DNA from: Arthrobacter sp. ISL-85
Lineage (GTDB): Bacteria > Actinomycetota > Actinomycetes > Actinomycetales > Micrococcaceae
Length of the DNA stretch: 50,187 bases
Reading direction: 5' to 3'
Assembly (NCBI RefSeq): GCF_018613675.1
Contig: NZ_JAGGPQ010000029.1
Location: 1 to 50,187, forward strand
The notes below the pieces were generated by a model. That model had not been told where the DNA came from and ran no database searches. It was given only the letters and a program-made list of their open reading frames with translations. The translations under genes were made by a program, and so were the position numbers. Positions 8,844 to 16,079 of this stretch are shown piece by piece (position 1 is the stretch's first letter; every line of letters begins with the position of its first letter).

Positions 8844-9740
8844 ATGACTGCCACTGAAACCCATATCCCCGCCCCCAAGGCGCCCACCACCGTGGAGCAC
8901 GTCCTGACCCTCGACTGCCCCGAAGGTCCCGGCATCGTGCACGCAGTCTCCGGATTCCTGCTGGAACACGGCTGCGACATCATCGACAACAAGCAGTTCG
9001 GTGAGCGGTCCGAAGGCCACTTCTTCATGCGCGTGCACTTCGCGTCCGAAGGGGACGAGTCCACGCTGGATGTTTTGCGTTCCTCCTTCGCCCCCGTTGC
9101 CGAAAAGTTCGGCATGCGGTGGCAGCTGGAGCGCCAGGGGTCCAAGCGCAAGGTGCTGATCATGGTGTCCAAGTTCGGGCACTGCCTCAACGACCTCCTG
9201 TTCCGGGCACGCATCGGCGAGCTTCCCGTGGACGTGGTGGCCGTGGTGTCCAACCACCGGGACCACCAGGCCCTGGTGGAGTGGCACGGCATCCCGTTCC
9301 ACCACGTCCCCGTCACGGCGGACACCAAGCCAGCTGCCGAAGCTGCGCTGATGGCACTGGTGGACGGACTCGACGTCGAACTCGTAGTGCTGGCGCGGTA
9401 CATGCAGGTGCTCAGCGATGATCTCACCCGGAAGCTGGACGGCCGGGCCATCAATATCCACCACTCGTTCCTGCCCAGCTTCAAGGGCGCCAAGCCGTAC
9501 CACCAGGCCTACGCCCGCGGCGTCAAGACCGTCGGCGCCACCGCGCACTACGTCAACGCCGAGCTGGACGAGGGGCCCATCATCTCCCAGCAGGTGGTGG
9601 ACGTGGACCACACCTACGGGCCCGAGGACCTGGTAGCCGCCGGCCGGGACACTGAGTGCAAAGCACTCTCCAACGCCGTGAAGTGGCACTGCGAGGGCCG
9701 GGTCATCCTGCAGGGCAGCCGCACCGTGGTGCTCCGGTAA
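8844..9740 (+). CDS. purU: Formyltetrahydrofolate deformylase
   Basis: Hydrolase of 298 residues releasing formate and THF from 10-formyl-THF. It has an N-terminal ACT domain (residues about 15-90, LTLDCPEGPGIVHAVSGFLL) and a C-terminal formyl-transferase-fold catalytic domain with INIHHSFLPSFKGAKPYHQA (His206/His207) and GATAHYVNAELDEGPII, which supplies the catalytic Asp. As last gene of the sarcosine operon it would recycle THF when demethylation loads the one-carbon pool. Followed by a hairpin at 9766-9797. Confidence 0.96.
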   Translation: MTATETHIPAPKAPTTVEHVLTLDCPEGPGIVHAVSGFLLEHGCDIIDNKQFGERSEGHFFMRVHFASEGDESTLDVLRSSFAPVAEKFGMRWQLERQGSKRKVLIMVSKFGHCLNDLLFRARIGELPVDVVAVVSNHRDHQALVEWHGIPFHHVPVTADTKPAAEAALMALVDGLDVELVVLARYMQVLSDDLTRKLDGRAINIHHSFLPSFKGAKPYHQAYARGVKTVGATAHYVNAELDEGPIISQQVVDVDHTYGPEDLVAAGRDTECKALSNAVKWHCEGRVILQGSRTVVLR

Positions 9741-9765
9741 CGGAACAAAACGACATATCAAAGGC

Positions 9766-9797
9766 GCGGCCGGTCGCCCTCGGGGGCGGCTGGCCGC
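9766..9797 (+). terminator. Hairpin after purU
   Basis: A 13-bp stem with two G-U pairs (GCGGCCGGTCGCC against GGCGGCTGGCCGC) and a six-base loop, 25 bases after the purU stop. No T run follows, as is common in high-GC actinobacteria. Likely end of the glyA-sox-purU transcript. Confidence 0.5.
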
Positions 9798-9884
9798 TGC
9801 AGCGTCACCACCCCATTTTGCATTGAGGCCGGACGGGGCAGGAGAGTTAGGAGAAACACCAACCCTTTCTGAGGAGAACCAGGG

Positions 9885-10736
9885 ATGCACGAACGGGCGG
9901 CGGAGCACCAGGTACTGGAACTCCACGATGTTTCGTTCCGCCGGGACGGCCGCGAAATCATCAGCGGTATTTCACTGTCAGTCAGGGCCGGAGAGCACTG
10001 GGCATTGCTCGGTGCGAACGGGGCCGGGAAAAGCACACTCATGGGGCTGTGCGGAGCCGTCAACCACCCCAGCTCCGGGACCGTATCCGTCCTCGGTGAA
10101 CGCCTGGGGCGGGTGGAAATGAAGGCACTCCGCCAGTCAATAGGACACGTCAATCCGCGCCACCAGGTCCTGGCACCCCTCACGGTCCGCCAGGTTGTCC
10201 TCACCGGCCTGACGGGCAGCAATGAACTGTCCCCGCGGTGGGAGCCCACCTACGCCGAGTTGGCCAAGGCCGACGCCCTGGTGGAACAGTTTGGCCTGGC
10301 CCGCAAAGCCGCCCTGCGCTGGCCTACCCTCTCCCAAGGCGAGCGTGGACGGGCACTTATCGCCCGGGCCCTCATCTCCTCCCCGGAGTTGCTGCTTCTG
10401 GATGAGCCCTGCACTGGCCTGGACATCGCTGCCCGGGAGCAGTTGCTGGAAACCATCGACGACCTCGCTTACACCCACCCGCAGATGGCGTCGGTCCTGG
10501 TTACCCACCATTTGGAAGAGCTTCCTGCCACCACAAGCCACGCGCTGCTGATCACAGGCGGGCAAGCGGTGGCCGCCGGCCCCGCTGCCTCAGTGATCAC
10601 CAGTGAAAACATCAGTGCAGCCTTCGGGCATCCCATTGACGTCGAGTACCGGCACCAGCGCTGGAGTGCCCGCACGGGCCGCAGCAGCAGGCGCGGCATC
10701 CGCCGGCAGCACACAGAAGAGGTCACTGCTTCCTAA
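9885..10736 (+). CDS. ABC transporter ATP-binding protein (stand-alone)
   Basis: Nucleotide-binding protein of 283 residues. Walker A is GANGAGKST (43-51), the signature is LSQGERGR (149-156), Walker B is LLLLDEP (169-175) followed by CTGLD, and the switch His lies in LVTHHLEELP. The family resembles ModF/YlmA-type single ATPases. No permease or binding protein is next to it, so substrate and partners are unknown; it may serve a membrane part elsewhere or a non-transport role. The C-terminus ends in an Arg/Ser-rich tail. ATG follows GAGGAGAACCAGGG. A strong terminator lies just after the stop. Confidence 0.9.
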   Translation: MHERAAEHQVLELHDVSFRRDGREIISGISLSVRAGEHWALLGANGAGKSTLMGLCGAVNHPSSGTVSVLGERLGRVEMKALRQSIGHVNPRHQVLAPLTVRQVVLTGLTGSNELSPRWEPTYAELAKADALVEQFGLARKAALRWPTLSQGERGRALIARALISSPELLLLDEPCTGLDIAAREQLLETIDDLAYTHPQMASVLVTHHLEELPATTSHALLITGGQAVAAGPAASVITSENISAAFGHPIDVEYRHQRWSARTGRSSRRGIRRQHTEEVTAS

Positions 10737-10757
10737 GGGGCCCAATCGCCCAATAAA

Positions 10758-10809
10758 CCGAAAGACCCCTGCCCTGGAGCCCGCAAGCTCCTGGGCAGGG
10801 GTCTTTCGG
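10758..10809. terminator. Strong intrinsic terminator after the ABC ATPase
   Basis: A perfect 17-bp stem (CCGAAAGACCCCTGCCC and its complement) continues, after a T/T mismatch, into five more pairs (GGAGC/GCTCC) with a six-base loop CCGCAA. The A/T-rich base could serve both directions. It separates the ABC ATPase gene from the permease. Confidence 0.85.
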
Positions 10810-10963
10810 GTGTGGAAGACAAACCGCGCCACTTCCGGGCCGCGCCGTGCACTGCGCTGACAATCAACAACTCGTCGCTGGGGGACAAAGGGCTTCGACA
10901 CCCCACTGCCAAGCTGGATTCCACAGCAATTTTTCCGAACTCATGACCGTTAAGAAGGATCAA

Positions 10964-12445
10964 ATGAGTATTTCGAATTCCGAGCCCCGGACCACTGACG
11001 TTCCGGCCAAGGAGCATTCAACGGCACTCCGCGCCGGCAGCATCGGCGTCCTGGGCATCCTCTTCTTCGTCCTGTCGGCACAGGCGCCCCTCACGGGGAT
11101 CGTGGGCGCCTCGCCGCTTGCCGCAGCGCTCGGCAACGGTGCCGGCGCGCCCGGCGCCTACCTGATCGTGGGCATCGTCATCGTGATCTTCGCCGTCGGA
11201 TTCGTGGCGATGAGCCGCAGGATCCAGGCCAACGGCGCGTTCTACGCCTACGTCACCGCGGCATTCGGCAGGAAGACCGGTGCGGGCGCGGCCTGGCTGG
11301 CACTCCTTGCCTACAACACCGTCCAGGCTGCCATGTACGGGCTCTACGGCTCCGCCTTCTCCGGGCTGCTGGCTTCCATCGGGCTGGATATTCCGTGGTG
11401 GCTGCTCGCCCTGGCCACCATGGCCGGGGTCCAGGTGCTCGGTTCATTGAACATCGAACTCGGTGCCCGTGTGCTGGCCCTGCTGGTGGGACTCGAGGTG
11501 GCCATCCTCCTGCTGTTCGGCTTCACCGTGCTGCTCCACGGCGGCGGCCCGGAAGGCATCAGTGTGGCCGCGTCCTTCTCGCCGGAAGCCATCGGGGCCG
11601 GAGCGCCCGGCGTGGCCATCATGTTCGCCGTGGCGTCCATGTTCGGTTTCGAATCCACCGCCATCTATTCGGCCGAGGCCAAGGACCCGCACAGGACTGT
11701 TGCCCGGGCCACCTACCTGTCCGTGGGCGTCATCTCCGTCTTCTTCTCCTTCATCTCCTGGATGCTGGTCAGCTACTACGGCCCGTCCCAGGTGATGGAT
11801 GCGGCCGGGGCAGCCCTTGAATCCGGTGATGCCACCTCCTTCGTGCTCGGGCCGCTGGTGGAGCTCTTCGGGCCATGGGCGGGCATCGTGGCAGGCATCC
11901 TGCTGGTCACCTCGCTGCTCGCCGGCATCATCGCCTTCCACAACGGCATCAACCGCTACCTGCACTCCCTTGCCCTGCGCGGTTCCATGCCCGCCGTGCT
12001 GGCCCGGACCAACCGGCACCGCGCACCTGCCGCCGCCGCCTGGGTGCAGTCCGCCACCGCCGTCGTCCTGGTGCTTCCTTTCGCGGTCCTAACCCTTGAC
12101 CCGGTCCTGACCCTTTTCTCCTGGTTCAGCGGACTCGCCGTGGCGGCACTGCTGGTGCTGTACATGCTGTGCTCGGTGGCGGTGGTCAGCTTCTTCCGCC
12201 GTGAACGTGCCGGCGCCCAGTTGTGGCAAACCCGGGTCGCCCCCATGCTGGCAACGGTGCTGCTCGCGTGGGTCCTGTTCCTGGTGGCCAGCAACTTCAC
12301 GGCACTGATCGGCGGCAGCGCGGAAACTGCCGCCGCCCTGCTGGCCGCCGTGCCCATTGTCTTCGTGGCGGGGGTGCTGGTGGAAGCCGGCATCGAGCGC
12401 CGCCACCACGCCACCGCCGGCCGGCCTGCGCTCAGCCAGCCGTAA
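10964..12445 (+). CDS. APC family amino acid/amine permease
   Basis: Integral membrane transporter of 493 residues with about 12 hydrophobic segments. The first carries GVLGILFFVLSAQAPLTGIVG, typical of the APC superfamily, and FGFESTAIYSAEAKDPHRTVA marks the TM6-7 region. ATG at 10964 was chosen because AAGAAGGA lies seven bases before it; an in-frame ATG at 10943 is the alternative. Substrate cannot be read from sequence; the amine oxidase and sarcosine genes nearby make an amino acid or amine plausible. The 3' end overlaps the convergent AmiS-like gene by 14 bases. Confidence 0.9.
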   Translation: MSISNSEPRTTDVPAKEHSTALRAGSIGVLGILFFVLSAQAPLTGIVGASPLAAALGNGAGAPGAYLIVGIVIVIFAVGFVAMSRRIQANGAFYAYVTAAFGRKTGAGAAWLALLAYNTVQAAMYGLYGSAFSGLLASIGLDIPWWLLALATMAGVQVLGSLNIELGARVLALLVGLEVAILLLFGFTVLLHGGGPEGISVAASFSPEAIGAGAPGVAIMFAVASMFGFESTAIYSAEAKDPHRTVARATYLSVGVISVFFSFISWMLVSYYGPSQVMDAAGAALESGDATSFVLGPLVELFGPWAGIVAGILLVTSLLAGIIAFHNGINRYLHSLALRGSMPAVLARTNRHRAPAAAAWVQSATAVVLVLPFAVLTLDPVLTLFSWFSGLAVAALLVLYMLCSVAVVSFFRRERAGAQLWQTRVAPMLATVLLAWVLFLVASNFTALIGGSAETAAALLAAVPIVFVAGVLVEAGIERRHHATAGRPALSQP

Positions 12446-13058
12446 GGCTCCCTGTCCTGGCCCGGCGCGGACCGCCAAGTCCGCGCCGGGCCAGGACCCG
12501 TGCCGCAGCGAAGAGTCCGGCCACCAGTGCCGCTGCCAGCCAGGCCGCCCAAGCGCTGACGGGCCACAGACCGGCCAGGCCCAGGAATGCGGGAATAGTG
12601 GCCGTGGCCTGGCTGGCCAGGACCAGCGCCCAGCCGGTGAACGGGTCCAGCCGCACCACGCCCAATGCAGCCGAGGCGAACAACAGCCCCCATAGCACCG
12701 ACCAGCACACCCAGAGCACGGCGAGCAGCGGATCGGTGCTCAGCCAGGCACCCGCCAGCAGCAGGCCGAAGAATGCCACCATGCCGCAGAACCAGCCCAG
12801 GCCCATCGAGCCCAGCCCCAGCAGGCCATCCAGACCGGCATAGGCGTACGTCAGCCCGAACAGGAACATGCCGGCGGCCCCCATAAGGGCTTCGGCGCCG
12901 GTACCGCCAGCGGAAAGATGGACGACACCGAGCACCAGCTGGGTGCCGCCGAGCAGCAGGCTGAAGGTGGCGGCGTCGCGGCGGGGGAGCCGCCCCAGCG
13001 TCGCCAGCCCGTTGACCAGCAGCGCTGCACCGGAAAGGAGGAGGCAAATGAAGGGCAT
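12432..13058 (-). CDS. AmiS/UreI family membrane channel
   Basis: Membrane protein of 208 residues with six to seven hydrophobic segments. The start ICLLLSGAALLVNGLATLG and the QLVLGVVHL stretch resemble the AmiS/UreI family, which carries urea or short amides across the membrane. WFCGMVAFFGLLLAGAW fits the conserved aromatic helix. No urease or amidase gene is adjacent. C-terminal tail is Arg-rich. Family assignment is by remembered pattern and should be taken as probable. Convergent overlap of 14 bases with the APC permease. Confidence 0.7.
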   Translation of the reverse strand: MPFICLLLSGAALLVNGLATLGRLPRRDAATFSLLLGGTQLVLGVVHLSAGGTGAEALMGAAGMFLFGLTYAYAGLDGLLGLGSMGLGWFCGMVAFFGLLLAGAWLSTDPLLAVLWVCWSVLWGLLFASAALGVVRLDPFTGWALVLASQATATIPAFLGLAGLWPVSAWAAWLAAALVAGLFAAARVLARRGLGGPRRARTGSLTAG

Positions 13059-13292
13059 CAGCGCGCCTCGGATGTGAAGGAGGGCCGCGGAGCATCTCTC
13101 GCAGTGTGGAATATCTGTGTCACAGTACGGAGATTAGCCGAACCGCCGTGCTCCGCCTACTGGCCTCCGGTCGTAATCCGATAGGTGAAGAGTGGACCTT
13201 CTGCCGGGCCGTGGCGGAGATCTTCGAAAGCCCTGGCGCAGGGTTTGGTCCAGGTGGGCTGCTCTGGGAGGGCTTGACCCTAAGGGTGTGCG

Positions 13293-14264
13293 TCAGCAGC
13301 CCCGGCGCCATTCGCTGGGTGGCACGCCAAAGGCATCCCGGAACGTCCGGCTGAAGTGGGCGGCATCCAGGAAGCCCCAGCGGGCAGCCACGGTGCCCAC
13401 GGATTGCCCGGCATGCAGCGGGTCGCGGAGGTCGCGGCGGGCACCTTCGAGCCGCTGGGTCCGGATCCAGCTGGCCACGGTGGTCCCGGACTCGTGGAAG
13501 ACGTTGTGCAGGTGCCGGGTGGAGATGAAATGTGCGGCGGCGATGCTTGCCGGTGACAGCAGCGGGTCGGCGAGGTTGGCCTCGATGTATTCGCGGACCG
13601 AAACGGCCAGCATCGCCTGCGGCTTCATGCGGTCCGGGCTGATGTCCATTTCCGCGTGCAGCATAGTGGACACCAGGTCCAGGGCGTTGGTGGCAAGCCT
13701 GGACCCGCTGGGGCCGTTCAGGACGGACAGGTTCGCTGACAGCTCCCGAATGAACTGGCCCACAATTCCGCTGAGACCCCCGGCGCCCATGCGCACCGCG
13801 GCCAGTTGCCCCACATAGTCGGCGGGCAGGGATAGTGCGTCGCAGGGGAACATCAGCACCATGATCCTGGTGCTGTCCTCGAATGCAAGGGTGTACGGCC
13901 GGTTGGTGTCATAGATGGCCAGGTCGCCGGGCTGGAGGACGGCTTCGCGGTTGTCCTGGATCAGCAGGCCCGTGCCCTCGAGTTGAAGGTTCAGCTTGAA
14001 GTAGCGCTCATGGGCTTGGGCGATCAGCGCCGGGGTGCGGTGCACCTCGTGGGAGGAGGCGCTCACTTCCACGATGGACATTCGGTCCAGCACCCGGGAG
14101 CGCATCCGCCCGTGGAAGCCGTCGACGTCGGCCGTCCGGGCGTTGAGGGGAACGAAGGATTCCGCCACCAGGTGCTTCCAGTGGTCAAACGACCTCGCGA
14201 CGCTGGAGGTCACGTCCTGGTGTGGGCTCCGGGCTGTTGTCCCGGTTGTTGCAGCTGCTGGCAT
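13293..14264 (-). CDS. AraC family transcriptional regulator (FeaR-like)
   Basis: Regulator of 323 residues. The N-terminal AraC_binding_2-like sensor has NLQLEGTGLLIQDNREAVL and PGDLAIYDTNRPYTLAFED; the C-terminal double helix-turn-helix has VREYIEANLADPLLSPASIA, ISTRHLHNVF and AARWGFLDAAHFSRTFRDAFG. This layout matches FeaR, which in E. coli turns on the tyramine oxidase gene. Start at 14264 because AAGGA lies five bases upstream; the frame is open 19 codons further. A copper amine oxidase lies 1.8 kb away, so a link is plausible, but that gene has its own TetR neighbour. Confidence 0.87.
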   Translation of the reverse strand: MPAAATTGTTARSPHQDVTSSVARSFDHWKHLVAESFVPLNARTADVDGFHGRMRSRVLDRMSIVEVSASSHEVHRTPALIAQAHERYFKLNLQLEGTGLLIQDNREAVLQPGDLAIYDTNRPYTLAFEDSTRIMVLMFPCDALSLPADYVGQLAAVRMGAGGLSGIVGQFIRELSANLSVLNGPSGSRLATNALDLVSTMLHAEMDISPDRMKPQAMLAVSVREYIEANLADPLLSPASIAAAHFISTRHLHNVFHESGTTVASWIRTQRLEGARRDLRDPLHAGQSVGTVAARWGFLDAAHFSRTFRDAFGVPPSEWRRGC

Positions 14265-14430
14265 GATGTTCCTTGCGCACGGATGGCCACTCGACGTCCC
14301 CCGGGTTGTGTCCTGCGACACAGTCCAATCAGGTTAGCGGCCTGGCATTCTTTTTTCAACGGTTGGCGAAAATAAGAAATGCTTCTTTACGGCCGCAGCC
14401 CACAGCCGCGCATGTCGCGCGCACCGTTCC

Positions 14431-14532
14431 AGGCTCCGGATCCTGGTGATGCTCGTCGGCCTGGTGGCGGCGCTGGTGGTTGGCACGTTCGGCACCTGGG
14501 CCTACCCACCATCAACCTGGTTTCGGGGCTGA
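14431..14532 (+). pseudogene. Possible remnant of a DUF1345-like membrane protein
   Basis: The 339-base gap between the AraC gene and the DUF1003 gene has one stretch that reads like protein: LRILVMLVGLVAALVVGTFG then TWAYPPSTWFRG and a stop. It is one hydrophobic helix followed by a W-x-Y-x-P motif, as in the N-terminus of DUF1345 proteins, but the rest of such a protein (about 200 residues) is missing and no good start precedes it. Either a decayed gene or a tiny membrane peptide starting at GTG/ATG 14446/14449. Nothing else recognisable lies in the gap except the AraC upstream region. Confidence 0.25.
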
Positions 14533-14603
14533 TTCACCAGCCTCCCAGCACCGCCGCTTCGCCTGCCGTCACGTGCCGGCGCCCGGGAGCATATTCTGGG
14601 CGC

Positions 14604-15011
14604 ATGGCTGAGATGAGAGTTAACTGGCACCGGCGGCACAAGGAGGGCCTCAGCAGGGGCGACAAGGCTGCGGATGCCCTTCGCAACGGCATGGGCAGCT
14701 GGCCCTTTGTGGGCATATTCGTAGGTTTCATGGCGCTGTGGGCCGCAGTGAACTCCTTTGCCCTCGCCAATAATGCGTGGGACCCCTACCCCTACATCCT
14801 GCTGAATCTTTTCCTGTCCATGCTGGCCGGCCTGCAGGGTGCAATCCTGCTCATCGCAGCCAAGCGCCAGGATGCCATTGCTTCAGCGATGGCACAGCAT
14901 GACTACGAGACTGACGTCCGCGCAGCCGCGCAGATCGAGATGCTCATGAATATCAATGCTGAACAGTTGAAGCTGCTACAGGAGTTGCGCGGCATGAGGA
15001 AAAACCCCTGA
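14604..15011 (+). CDS. DUF1003 domain membrane protein
   Basis: Protein of 135 residues with two transmembrane helices (about 30-52 and 62-84). The DUF1003 signature is clear: GMGSWPFVGIFVGFM, then NAWDPYPYILLNLFLSMLAG and LQGAILLIAAKRQD, ending in a charged helix with ALAxHDYETDV-like spacing. The function of the family is unknown. Start ATG at 14604 (ATG at 14613 also possible); no strong ribosome site is seen. The frame extends upstream without protein-like sequence. A bidirectional terminator follows. Confidence 0.88.
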   Translation: MAEMRVNWHRRHKEGLSRGDKAADALRNGMGSWPFVGIFVGFMALWAAVNSFALANNAWDPYPYILLNLFLSMLAGLQGAILLIAAKRQDAIASAMAQHDYETDVRAAAQIEMLMNINAEQLKLLQELRGMRKNP

Positions 15012-15012
15012 A

Positions 15013-15063
15013 GACGCCAATGGGTGCAACTCCTGCTGGAGCTGCACCCATTCTTGAGGCGTC
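15013..15063. terminator. Bidirectional terminator between DUF1003 and CsbD genes
   Basis: Perfect 10-bp stem AATGGGTGCA/TGCACCCATT with an inner CTCC-TGCT-GGAG hairpin, flanked by GACGCC/GGCGTC. It sits between two convergent genes and fits termination from both sides. Confidence 0.75.
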
Positions 15064-15066
15064 GGA

Positions 15067-15243
15067 CTAATCCTTCTTGAAGGCGTCCTTGACGTTCTCG
15101 CCTGCCTGCTTCAGGTCCGATTTGGCCTGGTCGGTCTTGCCTTCGGCCTTCAGGCTCTCATCGCCCGTTGCGCTGCCGGCAGCTTCCTTGCCCTTGCCGC
15201 CAAGCTTCTCTGCGGCGTTGCCGATCTTGTCATCCAAACCCAT
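15067..15243 (-). CDS. CsbD-like stress protein
   Basis: A 58-residue, very hydrophilic protein. It starts MGLDDKIGNAAEKLGGKGKE, continues with a middle AEGKTDQAKSDLKQAGEN and ends VKDAFKKD, the pattern of the CsbD family of small general-stress proteins. ATG at 15243 is preceded by TAAGGAG with seven bases spacing. It stands alone, with its own upstream region and the terminator at 15013-15063. Molecular role of CsbD proteins is not established. Confidence 0.9.
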   Translation of the reverse strand: MGLDDKIGNAAEKLGGKGKEAAGSATGDESLKAEGKTDQAKSDLKQAGENVKDAFKKD

Positions 15244-15365
15244 GGAGTTGCTCCTTACAGTTGGTGCTCTCCCTGGCCAAAGCCAGAGCCTGACCCCTCC
15301 ATACTAAGCATGCTTTCGACTTTTGGTGCCCATTCGACGCCGTACTTTTTCTGGCGGCGGGAGGT

Positions 15366-16004
15366 TCAGGCGCGTTCCAGCAGCGCCAGGTAGCCCTCGA
15401 GCTGGGCCGCGTGGCCAAAGTCCGTCTGCCCCTCGGGGGCGAGGGCCGCCTCGATTTGCGCCCCGAGCAGCATGTTCAGCAGTTGGCCGGCCAGGATGGA
15501 ATCGTCGACGGCGGCGCGTACATTGCCGCGGTCCCTCGCCTCTGCCAGGAAGCGGCGGATCGCCACCAGCCGCTGAGCCATTGACTCCTGGTGGATCGCG
15601 GCCTTCTGCCGATCGTTGATTGCCTTCTGCCAGAACGGGACCACGATGCGTGCCTCATTGACACGCTCTTCATCCAGGGGGAGGACTTCGAGGCAGAAGG
15701 CCCGCAGCGCGTCCAGCCCTGTCCTTCCGGCGGTGACCTCTGCGATCCGCAGGTTGGTCCTGTTGAAAACATGGCTGAAGGCGAATTCGAGCAGGGTGTC
15801 CTTGGTGGGGAAGTAGGGTTTCAGGGCACCGTTGGCAAAACCTGCCTCTGTGGCAATCTCGCGCATTGTGGCACTTTCGAGGCCCTGCCGGGCGATGATC
15901 CGCCAGGTGGCGTCCACGAGTTCCAGGCGGCGCTCGTCATGGTCAACTATCTTCGGCACCGCGGCCACTCCCCGGAAATTTTCGCTCAGACTCTTGTTAT
16001 CCAT
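15366..16004 (-). CDS. TetR family transcriptional regulator
   Basis: Regulator of 212 residues. The N-terminal helix-turn-helix reads ATMREIATEAGFANGALKPY then FPTKDTLLEFAF (residues about 45-76). The C-terminal part resembles BetI-type ligand domains (LDEERVNEARIVVPFWQKA). It is divergent from the copper amine oxidase with 75 bases between starts, and this gap contains a 30-bp imperfect palindrome. The simplest reading is a repressor of the amine oxidase and of itself, relieved by an amine or aldehyde; ligand unknown. Confidence 0.92.
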   Translation of the reverse strand: MDNKSLSENFRGVAAVPKIVDHDERRLELVDATWRIIARQGLESATMREIATEAGFANGALKPYFPTKDTLLEFAFSHVFNRTNLRIAEVTAGRTGLDALRAFCLEVLPLDEERVNEARIVVPFWQKAINDRQKAAIHQESMAQRLVAIRRFLAEARDRGNVRAAVDDSILAGQLLNMLLGAQIEAALAPEGQTDFGHAAQLEGYLALLERA

Positions 16005-16013
16005 CGTACGGAC

Positions 16014-16043
16014 GTTTATTCTCTACAACCATAGAAAATAAAC
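16014..16043. promoter_or_regulatory. Palindromic operator candidate between TetR gene and amine oxidase
   Basis: GTTTATT and AATAAAC are perfect arms 16 bases apart, extended inward to GTTTATTcTCTA ... TAGAaAATAAAC with one mismatch and a six-base centre. Length 30 bp, centred in the 75-bp divergent gap. Good candidate for the TetR-family operator. Confidence 0.6.
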
Positions 16044-16079
16044 CCAGTGGCCGGAGACGGCCCGGACGAAGGCTTTCCC

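Noticed and set aside
13105..13135. CRP/GlxR-like site (TGTGTCACAG) in the gap between AmiS-like and AraC genes
   Set aside because: The half-sites do not have the TGTGA-N6-TCACA spacing; the rest of the gap 13059-13292 shows nothing.
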